Position numbers and translations under genes: made by a program
DNA from: a bacterium (Candidatus Blackallbacteria) CG13_big_fil_rev_8_21_14_2_50_49_14
Lineage (GTDB): Bacteria; Cyanobacteriota; Sericytochromatia; UBA7694
Direction: 5' to 3'
Assembly: GCA_002783405.1 (NCBI GenBank)
Contig: PFGG01000071.1
Coordinates: 46,012-110,011 of the forward strand
Length of the DNA: 64,000 nucleotides
Notes under the pieces: model-generated
Seen by the model: the letters and a program-made list of their open reading frames with translations, nothing else
Databases searched by the model: none
What the model was told of the DNA's origin: nothing
Part shown: positions 1 through 9,300 of the stretch, piece after piece
Position numbering within the stretch: the first letter of the stretch is position 1
Layout: the number at the start of each line of letters is the position of its first letter

Positions 1-3000
1 CAGGTTCAGATCAATACTTCTGCCCCTGGCTATTCCCCCTTGGAGTCTGAACAGAGAATTACCTTTCCGATCGAAACCTTGATGGCAGGCATTCCCCATC
101 TCAAACAGACCCGCTCCCTGTCTAAATATGGCCTGTCTCAGGTCACGGTTGTCTTTGAAGATGGCACAGATATTTACTTTGCGCGCCAACAGGTCGGAGA
201 AAAGCTGCAAACAGCAGCCAACCGTCTACCTCCAGGCATTTCGCCTGAAATGGGGCCAATCTCCACCGGCTTGGGCGAAATCTTTATGTGGACGGTAGAA
301 GCCGAACCCAATGCCCGCAAAGAAGATGGCAGCGCCTATACGCCCATGGATCTGCGCACGCTGCAGGACTGGCTGATTCGCCCCCAATTGCGCAGTGTCA
401 AAGGGGTCACCGATGTCAATTCCATGGGGGGCTTCCAGAAACAGTTTCACGTCACCCCTTTTCCTGAAAAACTGCTGGCCAATGGACTCTCTCTGCATGA
501 CCTTGTCATGGCCCTGGAACGCAACAATGCCAATGTCGGCGCCGGTTATATCGAACGCAATGGTGAACAATATCTGATTCGCGTACCGGGCCAGGCCCAA
601 ACCGAAACGGATATCGGCAATATTATTGTCGATTACCATGCGGGGTTCCCAATTCGTATCCGGCAATTGGCAGATGTCAGCCTGGGCAAGGAATTGCGAA
701 CAGGGGCAGCCACCCGAGGAGGCCACGAAACCGTTTTGGGAACAGCCGTCATGCTGCTGGGATCCAATAGCCGTGAAGTCGCAGAAGCTGTCGGCCAAAA
801 ACTCGAAGAGGTCAATAAAAGCCTCCCCGCTGGTGTACATGCGACCGCCGTCTATGACCGCACCGAACTGGTCGACAAAGCCATTCATACCGTTGAGAAA
901 AATCTCAGCGAAGGGGCCTTACTGGTAGTTGTGATCCTCTTTCTCTTTCTCGGCAATATTCGGGCGGCGCTGATCACCGCCATGATTATTCCGGTAGCAA
1001 TGTGCTTTACCCTCAGTGGCATGGTGGCAGGCAAACTCTCCGCCAATCTGATGAGCCTGGGCGCGCTGGATTTCGGGATTATTGTAGATGGCGCAGTGGT
1101 GATTGTCGAAAACAGCATTCGCCGCCTCGCGATTTTTCAACACGCCCAAAATCGCGCACCCGAAGCCGCCGAGCGCCGCGAAGTGGTCTTTGAGGCCTCA
1201 CGAGAGGCCAGCAAAGAAATTCTTTTTGGCCAATTGATCATCATGATCGTCTACCTGCCAATTCTGACCCTCACGGGTGTAGAAGGCAAAATGTTTATCC
1301 CCATGGCCCTGACCGTAGTCATGGCCCTGCTGGGCGCGATGGTTCTCAGTTTTACCTTTGTACCAGCTGCTGTCGCTCTCTTCGTCAGTGGCAAGGTTTC
1401 TGAAAAAGAAAATTTCCTCTTGCAGGTGATTAAACGGGGCTATGTGCCCAGCTTAAAACTGGCCCTCAGACACAGGGGATTGGTGGTCAGTGCCACCCTG
1501 CTTCTGCTGGGTTTTTGCACCTGGCTGGCAATCGGCCTGGGCAAAGAGTTTGTTCCCAGCCTGAATGAAGGAGATGTGGTCGTACAACCGGTACGCATTC
1601 CAGGCACCAGCCTGAGTCAATCGGTCGAAATGCAACACAGCCTCGATGCAGCCCTTGAAAAATTGCCCGAAGTCAAACTGGTCTTTTCACGCATTGGGAC
1701 GGCTGAAATAGCCTCAGACCCCATGTCCCCCAATGAGGTCGATACCTTTGTCATGCTCAAGGAAAAGAACCAATGGCCCAATCCCAACCTCAGCAAAGAG
1801 GACGTGATCGCCAAAATGGAGGCCGTGCTCAAAGAGCAACCAGGCAGTATCTATGAGTTTACCCAACCGATTGAAATGCGTTTCAACGAACTGATTGCCG
1901 GGGTGCGTGCCGATGTGGCTGTTAAAGTCTTTGGCGATGACCGCGAAATTCTACTCAGCCAGGGTGAACAAATCGCGAAAATCATCGAAAAAGTACCCGG
2001 TGCAGCAGACGTCAAACTTGAGCAGATTGATGGCCTGCCCATGATGACCGTGGCCCTCAAACGCAATCAGCTCAGCCGCTACGGCTTGAACGTCGCCGAT
2101 GTGCAGGAGCTGATCGAAATCGCGATTGGCGGCAAAGCAGTGGGTGAAATCTTTGAAGGAGACCGGCGCTTCAGCTTGGTGGTACGCTTGCCAGAAAACC
2201 TGCGCAACGATTTAGATCGCATCAGACGCCTGCCCGTGCCGATTCATGCCAGCAGTCAGACCCACCCCAGTTTTATTCCCCTTTCAGCCGTGGCTGAATT
2301 TAAATTGGCCCCCGGCCCCAACCAGATCAGCCGCGAACAGGGCAAACGCCGAATTGTGATCACCGCCAATGTACGGGGACGCGATATGGGCTCTTTTGTG
2401 GAAGAAGCCGAAAGCCAAATTCAAGCCAAGGTCAAGCTGCCCAGCGGCTATTGGATGGCTTGGGGAGGGCAATTCCAACAGATGATCTCTGCCGCCCAAC
2501 GCCTGCAATTGGTCGTGCCGATCGCTCTCTTCCTGATTCTGGGGCTGCTGTTTATGAGTTTTGGCAACCTCAAAGATGCATTGCTGGTATTCAGTGGGGT
2601 ACCGCTGGCCCTGACGGGTGGTGTGCTCGCGCTTTGGATCCGCCAGATTCCGCTCTCAATTTCTGCGGGGGTGGGTTTTATTGCGCTCTCTGGGGTCGCG
2701 GTTCTAAATGGGCTGGTCTTGGTTTCGTTTATCAAGCACCTACAAGCCGATGGCAAAGATCTGCACACGGCAGTGACCGAAGGCGCTTTGGTGCGCCTGC
2801 GCCCCGTGCTCATGACAGCCCTGGTCGCCTCTTTGGGTTTCGTACCCATGGCCCTGGCCCATGGAACCGGTGCAGAGGTACAAAAACCCTTGGCCACAGT
2901 CGTCATCGGGGGAATTCTCTCCTCGACCCTGCTGACTTTGGTGGTTTTGCCAGTGCTCTATCTGATCTTCAATCGCCCGCAACGCAAGGAGGCCCAATCA

Positions 3001-3003
3001 TGA
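1..3003 (+). CDS. czcA: CzcA-type heavy-metal RND efflux pump, 5' partial
   Basis: This is the inner-membrane proton antiporter of a heavy-metal efflux (HME-RND) system that exports divalent cations such as Co, Zn or Cd through a periplasmic adaptor and an outer-membrane channel. The frame is open from base 1, so the start and roughly the first 35-40 residues lie outside the window; 1000 residues are visible. The TTG at 40 is internal, because QINTSAPGYSPLE ahead of it is conserved family sequence. The fourth membrane segment carries DFGIIVDGAVVIVEN, the HME-RND signature with the acidic residues of proton relay. Two hydrophobic blocks flank two large periplasmic loops, as expected. Its stop overlaps the TolC-like gene by ATGA. 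The adaptor gene (czcB) is probably just upstream. The metal cannot be read from the sequence. Confidence 0.95.
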   Translation, partial: QVQINTSAPGYSPLESEQRITFPIETLMAGIPHLKQTRSLSKYGLSQVTVVFEDGTDIYFARQQVGEKLQTAANRLPPGISPEMGPISTGLGEIFMWTVEAEPNARKEDGSAYTPMDLRTLQDWLIRPQLRSVKGVTDVNSMGGFQKQFHVTPFPEKLLANGLSLHDLVMALERNNANVGAGYIERNGEQYLIRVPGQAQTETDIGNIIVDYHAGFPIRIRQLADVSLGKELRTGAATRGGHETVLGTAVMLLGSNSREVAEAVGQKLEEVNKSLPAGVHATAVYDRTELVDKAIHTVEKNLSEGALLVVVILFLFLGNIRAALITAMIIPVAMCFTLSGMVAGKLSANLMSLGALDFGIIVDGAVVIVENSIRRLAIFQHAQNRAPEAAERREVVFEASREASKEILFGQLIIMIVYLPILTLTGVEGKMFIPMALTVVMALLGAMVLSFTFVPAAVALFVSGKVSEKENFLLQVIKRGYVPSLKLALRHRGLVVSATLLLLGFCTWLAIGLGKEFVPSLNEGDVVVQPVRIPGTSLSQSVEMQHSLDAALEKLPEVKLVFSRIGTAEIASDPMSPNEVDTFVMLKEKNQWPNPNLSKEDVIAKMEAVLKEQPGSIYEFTQPIEMRFNELIAGVRADVAVKVFGDDREILLSQGEQIAKIIEKVPGAADVKLEQIDGLPMMTVALKRNQLSRYGLNVADVQELIEIAIGGKAVGEIFEGDRRFSLVVRLPENLRNDLDRIRRLPVPIHASSQTHPSFIPLSAVAEFKLAPGPNQISREQGKRRIVITANVRGRDMGSFVEEAESQIQAKVKLPSGYWMAWGGQFQQMISAAQRLQLVVPIALFLILGLLFMSFGNLKDALLVFSGVPLALTGGVLALWIRQIPLSISAGVGFIALSGVAVLNGLVLVSFIKHLQADGKDLHTAVTEGALVRLRPVLMTALVASLGFVPMALAHGTGAEVQKPLATVVIGGILSSTLLTLVVLPVLYLIFNRPQRKEAQS

Positions 3004-4229
3004 AACGTCTTATTTTGGCACTCAGCCTCAATCTGGCCTTGTTCTCACTCCCTCTGGCCCAGGTCAGGGCCCAATCCCCCCTGACCCTTCAAGAAATTTT
3101 AAACGAGGTTCACAGGAGTCACCCCGATCTGCTGGCCTGCAAGCAGGAAATCAGGCAGTTTGAAAGCCAGATTGCCGAAGCCGGTTTGCTGGAAAACCCG
3201 AGAATTGAAGCCATGGGAGAAGATTTTCTCGGCAGTGCATCGGTCTCTGATCAGGATTATATGCAGTTTACTTTTTCAGCCAGTCAAAATATTCCTTTGA
3301 GTGGGCGTCTGAATGCACAGCAAGCGGTGTTCAAACTGGCACAGGAAGTTCAAAAAAACCAATGCATGCTCCGTCAAAGACAGCTCGATCAGGAGGTCAG
3401 TAAACACTACCTTGAGGTTTTGCTCTGGCAAGAGAACCTGTCTCAACTTAAAGAAATGCAGGTTTTGGCAGAAAAACTACTGGGTCAGACCGAAAAACTG
3501 ATTGCACGGGGGCGTTTGAATATTCTCGAGCGCACCTTGCCCAGTGCAGAAGCTGAACGTTTGGGGCTGGAAATTGCGCAAAGCGAACTGCAATTAAAAT
3601 TAAGCCGTCAAACACTCTTCAGTTATGGCACCGCCACCTCAGAGACACGGGTTGGAGAACTGGCCAGTCTGATTCCGCTGGTGCCTCCCACCGAAAAACC
3701 CGAACAGATTCAAGCCAGACACCCTCTCTACCTGGTGCAGCAACTGCGACTGGATCAGGCAAAACTGGAAGTAGAGCTGCAAAAATCGCGCAGCTTCCCC
3801 GATCTCAATTTGGGCAGTGCCCTGCGTTGGCACCCTCAAAGCCAGGATCTGGGCATCAATCTGGTCTTAGCAGCGCCCCTCCAGCTCTTTAACCAGAATC
3901 AACATGGCATTGCCCTTGCGCAAAGCCAGTTGGAACAAAGCCGCCTGGAGCTTGAGCGTTTGCGTCAAAACCAACTACGCGAATTGCACCAGCTCATGGC
4001 CCGACTGAAACAAGCACACCAACGGGCAAGTGCTTATCAGAAGAGTCTCTTGCCCTTGACACGGGATCACCTTGAAAAATTGCGTGTGGGCCTGGATGCA
4101 GGCAAGTTCAATGTGATGCATGTTTTACAGGCCCAGCAGCAGCTCTTAAAATTGGAGCAGGAAGCCCTGAACGCGCGTCAAGAAGTAGCCCGACTGGAAC
4201 TTGAATTCAAACTCTGGTTATCCTCCTAA
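3000..4229 (+). CDS. TolC/CzcC-like outer-membrane efflux protein
   Basis: This 409-residue protein is the probable outer-membrane channel partner of the CzcA pump. A Sec signal peptide (MKRLILALSLNLALFSLPLAQVRAQ) is followed by two related halves rich in long amphipathic helices, each starting with the family pattern L-x-x-A/V-x-x-x-HPDL or RHPLYL (around residues 30 and 245). The start chosen is the ATG at 3000, which overlaps the czcA stop (ATGA) and has AAGGAGG about 9 bases upstream. The same frame is open back to 2451 inside czcA, but that extension is only a shadow of czcA. The overlap implies translational coupling and one efflux operon. It is shorter than E. coli TolC, as is usual for CzcC-type members. 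Confidence 0.9.
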   Translation: MKRLILALSLNLALFSLPLAQVRAQSPLTLQEILNEVHRSHPDLLACKQEIRQFESQIAEAGLLENPRIEAMGEDFLGSASVSDQDYMQFTFSASQNIPLSGRLNAQQAVFKLAQEVQKNQCMLRQRQLDQEVSKHYLEVLLWQENLSQLKEMQVLAEKLLGQTEKLIARGRLNILERTLPSAEAERLGLEIAQSELQLKLSRQTLFSYGTATSETRVGELASLIPLVPPTEKPEQIQARHPLYLVQQLRLDQAKLEVELQKSRSFPDLNLGSALRWHPQSQDLGINLVLAAPLQLFNQNQHGIALAQSQLEQSRLELERLRQNQLRELHQLMARLKQAHQRASAYQKSLLPLTRDHLEKLRVGLDAGKFNVMHVLQAQQQLLKLEQEALNARQEVARLELEFKLWLSS

Positions 4230-4236
4230 AAAACAG

Positions 4237-4270
4237 GCAGAGACCTGCGTGAATCCGCGCAGGTCTCTGC
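4237..4270 (-). terminator. Intrinsic terminator between convergent genes
   Basis: A perfect 13-bp inverted repeat (4237-4249 and 4258-4270) with an 8-base loop lies between the convergent TolC-like gene and the hybrid kinase. On the minus strand it is followed by six T (complement of 4228-4233), so it should end the kinase transcript. The plus side lacks a T run. Confidence 0.8.
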
Positions 4271-6240
4271 TAAGGTTTACACAAGGTTTGCACAATTTGT
4301 GGAAATTCACCTAATAATACATGAACCTGATCCAATTCAAAGGCTTGAAGCCGGGCCTCCAACTGAGATGAAAAATGCTGTAAGGTCGGGCAGGAATAGG
4401 CGTTTGAAAGCTCTTTCAAACGCTGATTAAACTCATCCAACTCATTTAAGATCAGTGAGTTCTTGACCTTTAGCCAAAACGGCATCAATTCAGATTGCAA
4501 AATCTGAGTCAATGAAAGCCTATCGATTGCCGACAATTCCAAGGAACGCTCTTCAGCGGGCATGGAAACTGCCAAAGTTTGGTAGGGCAGATACTTTTTC
4601 ATATTTTGAATTAAATATTTAAATTCAATTGGTTTGCGCAGATAATCTTGAAAGCCAGCTTCTAAAAGTGTCTGTTCTTCTTCACGCAGGCCAGAAGCTG
4701 TTAAAGCTACCACAGGAATCACTTGGGTCAGCGGATTTGCTTTCAAAATCCGCATGGCTTCAATCCCGTCCATCACGGGCATTTTAATGTCCATCAGAAT
4801 CAAATCCGGCAGGTATTTTCGGGCCAAATCACAGGCCTCCTGACCATTCTTGGCAAAACTCAGTTCAAAGGGAAAATCTAAAAGCTGACTTTCCAATAAA
4901 AGCAGATTGCTTTCAAGATCGTCCACCAATAAAAGACGGGCCGGTTGAAATTGGATATTTTGCCAATTCTCGGCGGTCGTTTCAGGAGCGAGAACCGTTT
5001 CAACCCTTGGAAAAACCAGGGTAAAAACAGAGCCCTTCTGCTCTTCACTTTTCAAATGGATTTCTCCCCCCATCAACTGCACCAACTGCCGACTGATGGC
5101 CAGACCCAAACCTGTGCCCACAATATCTTTGAGATAGGATTGATGAATTTGTTCAAAGGCATGAAAAATCCGTTTTTGATTGGCTTCTGAAATCCCAATT
5201 CCCGTATCACTGACGGCAATCTGAAGTCGCCCCCAATCAGCTGATTCTGGCTGATAAAAAACAGAAACCGCCACTTCTCCATGGGTGGTAAACTTCAAGG
5301 CATTGCCCAATAAATTGGTCAAAATCTGTTTGAGGCGCAGAGGATCCAAGGCCAAAGCAGCAGGCAATTCCGGCGCAACAGAGAAACTCAATCTCAAGCC
5401 CTTATTTTCAAAAGACAGCCCCATCGAAAGGAGCAAATCCTGAAAGACTTGCTTGAGATTCACAGGCTGTAATTCAACAGTCATCTTGCCTGCTTCAATT
5501 TTAGACAGGTCAAGAATATCGTTGATCAAACCCAGTAAATTTTGACCACTGCTGTAAATCGCCTGCAGATATTTTTGCCAGCGGGGCTCCTGAATCTGCT
5601 GCTGCAGTAATTGGCTGAACCCCAAAATGGCATTCATGGGCGTGCGAATCTCATGCGACATATTGGCAAGGAAAAGACTCTTGGCCTGATTTGCCGCTTT
5701 TAGCTCTTGGGTACGCTTCTCAACCAGTAGCTCAAGCTCAGCATTCAGATCATAGAGGGCTTGAGAACTTTCCCAACAGGGATTGGGATCTTCAATCATC
5801 CAAAGCTTGCCCTCTGCTTGCCCCATCGCATTCAAAACCAAGCTGCGGGTGATTTGTGCTTTGGTTTGCGTTTCGGAGAAACGCTTCAACTCCCATTGAG
5901 GAAGCAAAACCGTTGCATGCGTCTGCTCTTGGGCCAAGGCCATCAGCTGAATTTCTAATTCTGAAGGCTGCCAGGCAATGGGTTCAAAAAGTCGCTCGAT
6001 CGGTTGGTACAAATAAGCGTCCAATTCCGCACCCCATTGAGCTTCAAAGGCCTGATTCCAAAATAGAATTTTGTTTTCCAATGAAGAATAAACAGCTGGC
6101 ACAGGCAAGGCATTCAAAATACGCTGCTGACAACCCGCTTCTTGCGTAAGATTCAGTGGAGAACTCGCCTCATTCTGAGACATTTTCTCATCCACGGCAT
6201 GTATATCCTCTATGCTTAGAGCAAGACTCAATGCATTCAT
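4270..6240 (-). CDS. Hybrid sensor histidine kinase/response regulator, cytoplasmic
   Basis: This 656-residue protein is a signalling kinase that should autophosphorylate on His and pass phosphate to its own receiver. An N-terminal PAS-like region (about 35-155) is followed by a short coiled coil, HisKA with NMSHEIRTPMN (His196), HATPase_c (N box Asn313, DTGIGI, GTGLGL) and a receiver with phospho-acceptor Asp484 (MDIKMPVMDG) and Lys536. A C-terminal helical region (about 575-656) replaces a phosphotransfer domain and has no histidine at a phosphorylatable site. No membrane segment or signal peptide is visible. The kinase core is very like that of the next gene upstream, for example the shared EPRWQKYL after the H box, so the two look like tandem paralogues. 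The ligand is unknown. Confidence 0.93.
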   Translation of the reverse strand: MNALSLALSIEDIHAVDEKMSQNEASSPLNLTQEAGCQQRILNALPVPAVYSSLENKILFWNQAFEAQWGAELDAYLYQPIERLFEPIAWQPSELEIQLMALAQEQTHATVLLPQWELKRFSETQTKAQITRSLVLNAMGQAEGKLWMIEDPNPCWESSQALYDLNAELELLVEKRTQELKAANQAKSLFLANMSHEIRTPMNAILGFSQLLQQQIQEPRWQKYLQAIYSSGQNLLGLINDILDLSKIEAGKMTVELQPVNLKQVFQDLLLSMGLSFENKGLRLSFSVAPELPAALALDPLRLKQILTNLLGNALKFTTHGEVAVSVFYQPESADWGRLQIAVSDTGIGISEANQKRIFHAFEQIHQSYLKDIVGTGLGLAISRQLVQLMGGEIHLKSEEQKGSVFTLVFPRVETVLAPETTAENWQNIQFQPARLLLVDDLESNLLLLESQLLDFPFELSFAKNGQEACDLARKYLPDLILMDIKMPVMDGIEAMRILKANPLTQVIPVVALTASGLREEEQTLLEAGFQDYLRKPIEFKYLIQNMKKYLPYQTLAVSMPAEERSLELSAIDRLSLTQILQSELMPFWLKVKNSLILNELDEFNQRLKELSNAYSCPTLQHFSSQLEARLQAFELDQVHVLLGEFPQIVQTLCKP

Positions 6241-6292
6241 TGTCCGGATTTCTCGCTGGAATTAGATTAACAAAAAAAATAAAGTCTTTACC

Positions 6293-6309
6293 ATCCCCCA
6301 ATGGGGGAT
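6293..6309. repeat. Perfect GC-rich dyad between two kinase genes
   Basis: The 8-base arms ATCCCCCA and TGGGGGAT flank one base in the 132-base gap between the two kinase genes. The site lies 64 bases beyond the stop of the larger kinase and 53 bases before the start of the smaller one. A run of eight T follows on the minus strand, but about 14 bases away, so it could be a weak terminator or an operator. The rest of the gap is AT-rich. Confidence 0.5.
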
Positions 6310-6372
6310 TGACAAATAAAAAAAAATATGAAGCCCTTACTGTGCCTCAAAAATAACGTCAAATAAATTTAT

Positions 6373-9300
6373 TTAATTTTTAAAAAGAATGGGAAATTGT
6401 GCAAGAACTGCTTGTGCCCCCACCAAATCAAAACGCTCCAAAGCCTGATCAAAACGTATCCGATAGGCGTTTAAATTCGGATCAGGATACTGCTCTGCAA
6501 GCTGATTTAAAAGCACAGCAAAGCTCTCTAATTCATCAAGAACCCAAGAGTCCTTCACTTTTTCCCAGGCAGGCAGAAGGCGTTGGTTCAAAGCCTTTTG
6601 AAACGCAAGCCTTTCTTCCGCAGTGCGCTCAAGTGGGTTAGAGGCAGACACAAAGGGCTGAGGCAGTGATTCTATTTGCTTCTGAGGCAAAAATCTTTCA
6701 AGACAGCGGCTCAATTTTTCAAATTCTACGGGTTTGCGCAAATAATCTTGAAAGCCATGCTCTAAGAGATCACTTTCTTCTTCCTGAAGGCTAAAAGCCG
6801 TTAAAGCAATCACGGGAATATGCTGAATCAAAGGATCTTGCTTCAGTTCAAGAAAAGCAGCCACCCCATCCATCACGGGCATTTTAATATCCATCAAAAT
6901 CAAATCTGGCAAGGTTTTCCGTGCTTTTTCAAGAGCCTCCAGGCCATTTTCAGCCATGACCAGCTCAAAGGGATAGCTCTCCAGAAAGCTGCCCAGTAAA
7001 AGGCGATTGGTTTCAACATCATCGGCAATTAAAAGTCTGGCAGGTAAAAATTGAAGGGGTACTCCCTTGGCCTCCGTCACCTCAGGCAGAGCGCTTCCCT
7101 CTGTCTTTTCCAGGCCAGGTAGAAAAAGTGTGAAAATTGAGCCTTGATTCACTCGGCTGCTGAGGCTCAGACTCCCGCCCATTTTTTCAGCCAAATTGCG
7201 AGAAATCGCCAATCCCAGGCCTGTGCCTGCAGTGGCCTGACGATAGCTGTCTTTTTCCTGCTCAAAGGCCGAAAAAAGTCGTGCCTGGGCCTCTTCTGGA
7301 ATACCTAACCCAGTATCGGCTACTTTCAGAGACAAAGTTCCCTGCTGGGCATCCTGTTCCTGCCAGGCTATCTCCAAAAGCACCTTGCCCCGTTGTGTAA
7401 ATTTCAGCGCATTGCTGAGCAAATTTAAAGCAATCTGGCGCAGACGCAAGCCGTCTAAGTGTATGAAAGCAGGCAACTCCGATGCAATCCGCACTTCAAA
7501 ATTTAAACCTTTCAGCTGAAATGAGCTCTCCAGTAAATTTTTCAATTCAGATACCAGGACTCTGATATCTGTAGGTTCAGCATGTAATTCAAGTTTGCCT
7601 GCTTCAATCTTGGAAAGGTCAAGAATATCATTGATCAAATGCAGAAGCGCTTCACCACTGCTGTTAATCGCCTCTAAATATTTTTGCCAGCGGGGCTCGT
7701 GAAGCTGCTCTTTGAGCAAACGGCTGAAGCCCAGAATCGCATTCATCGGTGTACGAATTTCATGGGACATATTCGACAAGAACATACTTTTGGAGCGCGA
7801 AGCTTTTTCAGCAGCCTCTTTGGCCTGGCGTAAATGTTCTTCAATTTGTTTTTGACGGGTAATATTCCGCAAAATGCCTTCCACCCCGGCAATATTGCCC
7901 TGAAGGTCCAGGGCTGGAGCTTCGGTGATCTCAAGCATAAAGGTTTCTGCCCCCTGTCGAAACCCTACTTCAAAAGGAGGCGGACTTTCACCTGCCAAAG
8001 CCCGAAGGAACACTTCTTTCCCTCTTTCCAGACTCTCCGTATCCCAGGCAACCAATTCTGTCCAGGGCTTTTCAAAGATCTGCTCAGCCGGAACCCCCAC
8101 CAAGGTATCAATACTGGGGCTGATATAGCGCACCAATCCCTGGGGATCAATAGAAAAGAAGGCATAATCCTGCTGAATACCCTCTACCAGACGCTGAAAA
8201 CGCTGGGCACTACTTTTAAACCGGGTTTCAGCCTTCTGACGGGCCAAAATCTCACGGCGCAAACGCCAATTCCAAATCAAAACAGCCAGAATCAAAAGCA
8301 AAGCCGCCCCCACCACCTGGCTGATCAGCCTGTAATCGGGTTTGAATTTTTTGGGAAAAAGCAGCCATTTTTGTGCGATTGTCTGTTTTTCTTCTTCCTG
8401 AATACTGGCCAAGGCTTTGTTGAGAAGGTGCTGCAAAACAGGCAAGTCTTTACGCACCCCCAACCCTCGCCCTGGTATCACATAATTCACAGGGGCGACA
8501 AATTCGAGGTTGTTCAACTGATGGGCATTGATCAAATAGGCTGCCACCGGCAGAATCTCAACAACGGCCTCAATTTGTCCTGAAGCCAAGGCCTTCAGAC
8601 CCTCAAGGCTAGAAGCAAAAAAATGGGGCTGAATTTTGGGATAGCGACGAATCAAATCTTCGGTACTGCGTCGACCCTTGATCAAGCCCACGGATTTTCC
8701 CGCAAAGTTTTCAAGCCCTACAATCAAGTCCTGACGGGATCGCGTCACCAAAACCAAATCATAGTGAATAAAAGCACTTGTACGTAAAAGTTGCCCAGAA
8801 TAATCCTGAGAATCATGTATCAAGCCCACAAGATCAACTTGATGGGCTTGAATTTTTTCTAAAGCGGCTTCCCAACTGGAGCTGGAAACCATCTCAAATG
8901 AGATCCCCAAGCGCGTTTCAATCAGTTTCAAATAATCCTGCGTCATGCCAGCATAATGGCCCTCTGAATCCTCAAAATCAAAGGGCGGAAAATCAGGGTG
9001 ATAACTAACCCGCAAACGGGAATGACTGCTTAACCATTTTTTTTCAGCAGGGGTCAGACTTAAAGAATGCGTTCTTTCATGTAGATGGGGTGAAATCCAC
9101 TTTGCATCAAGATAACTTAAATCTTCATGCTTCAACTCCTGACGGGCTTTTTCAAGAATCGGCATCAAAACTTGCCAATCCTTGCGCACGCCAATATGCA
9201 GATGCTGATTGCGCAAAGCAGAAAATTTTGCTTCGGCACGAAGATCCAAATTCGTCAGGGCAAGCGAATGAATCAGGGCATCGGCCAAGAGCATGTCTGT

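Noticed and set aside
2451..2999. N-terminal extension of the TolC-like protein
   Set aside because: It reads a second frame of czcA; the signal peptide and ribosome site place the start at 3000.
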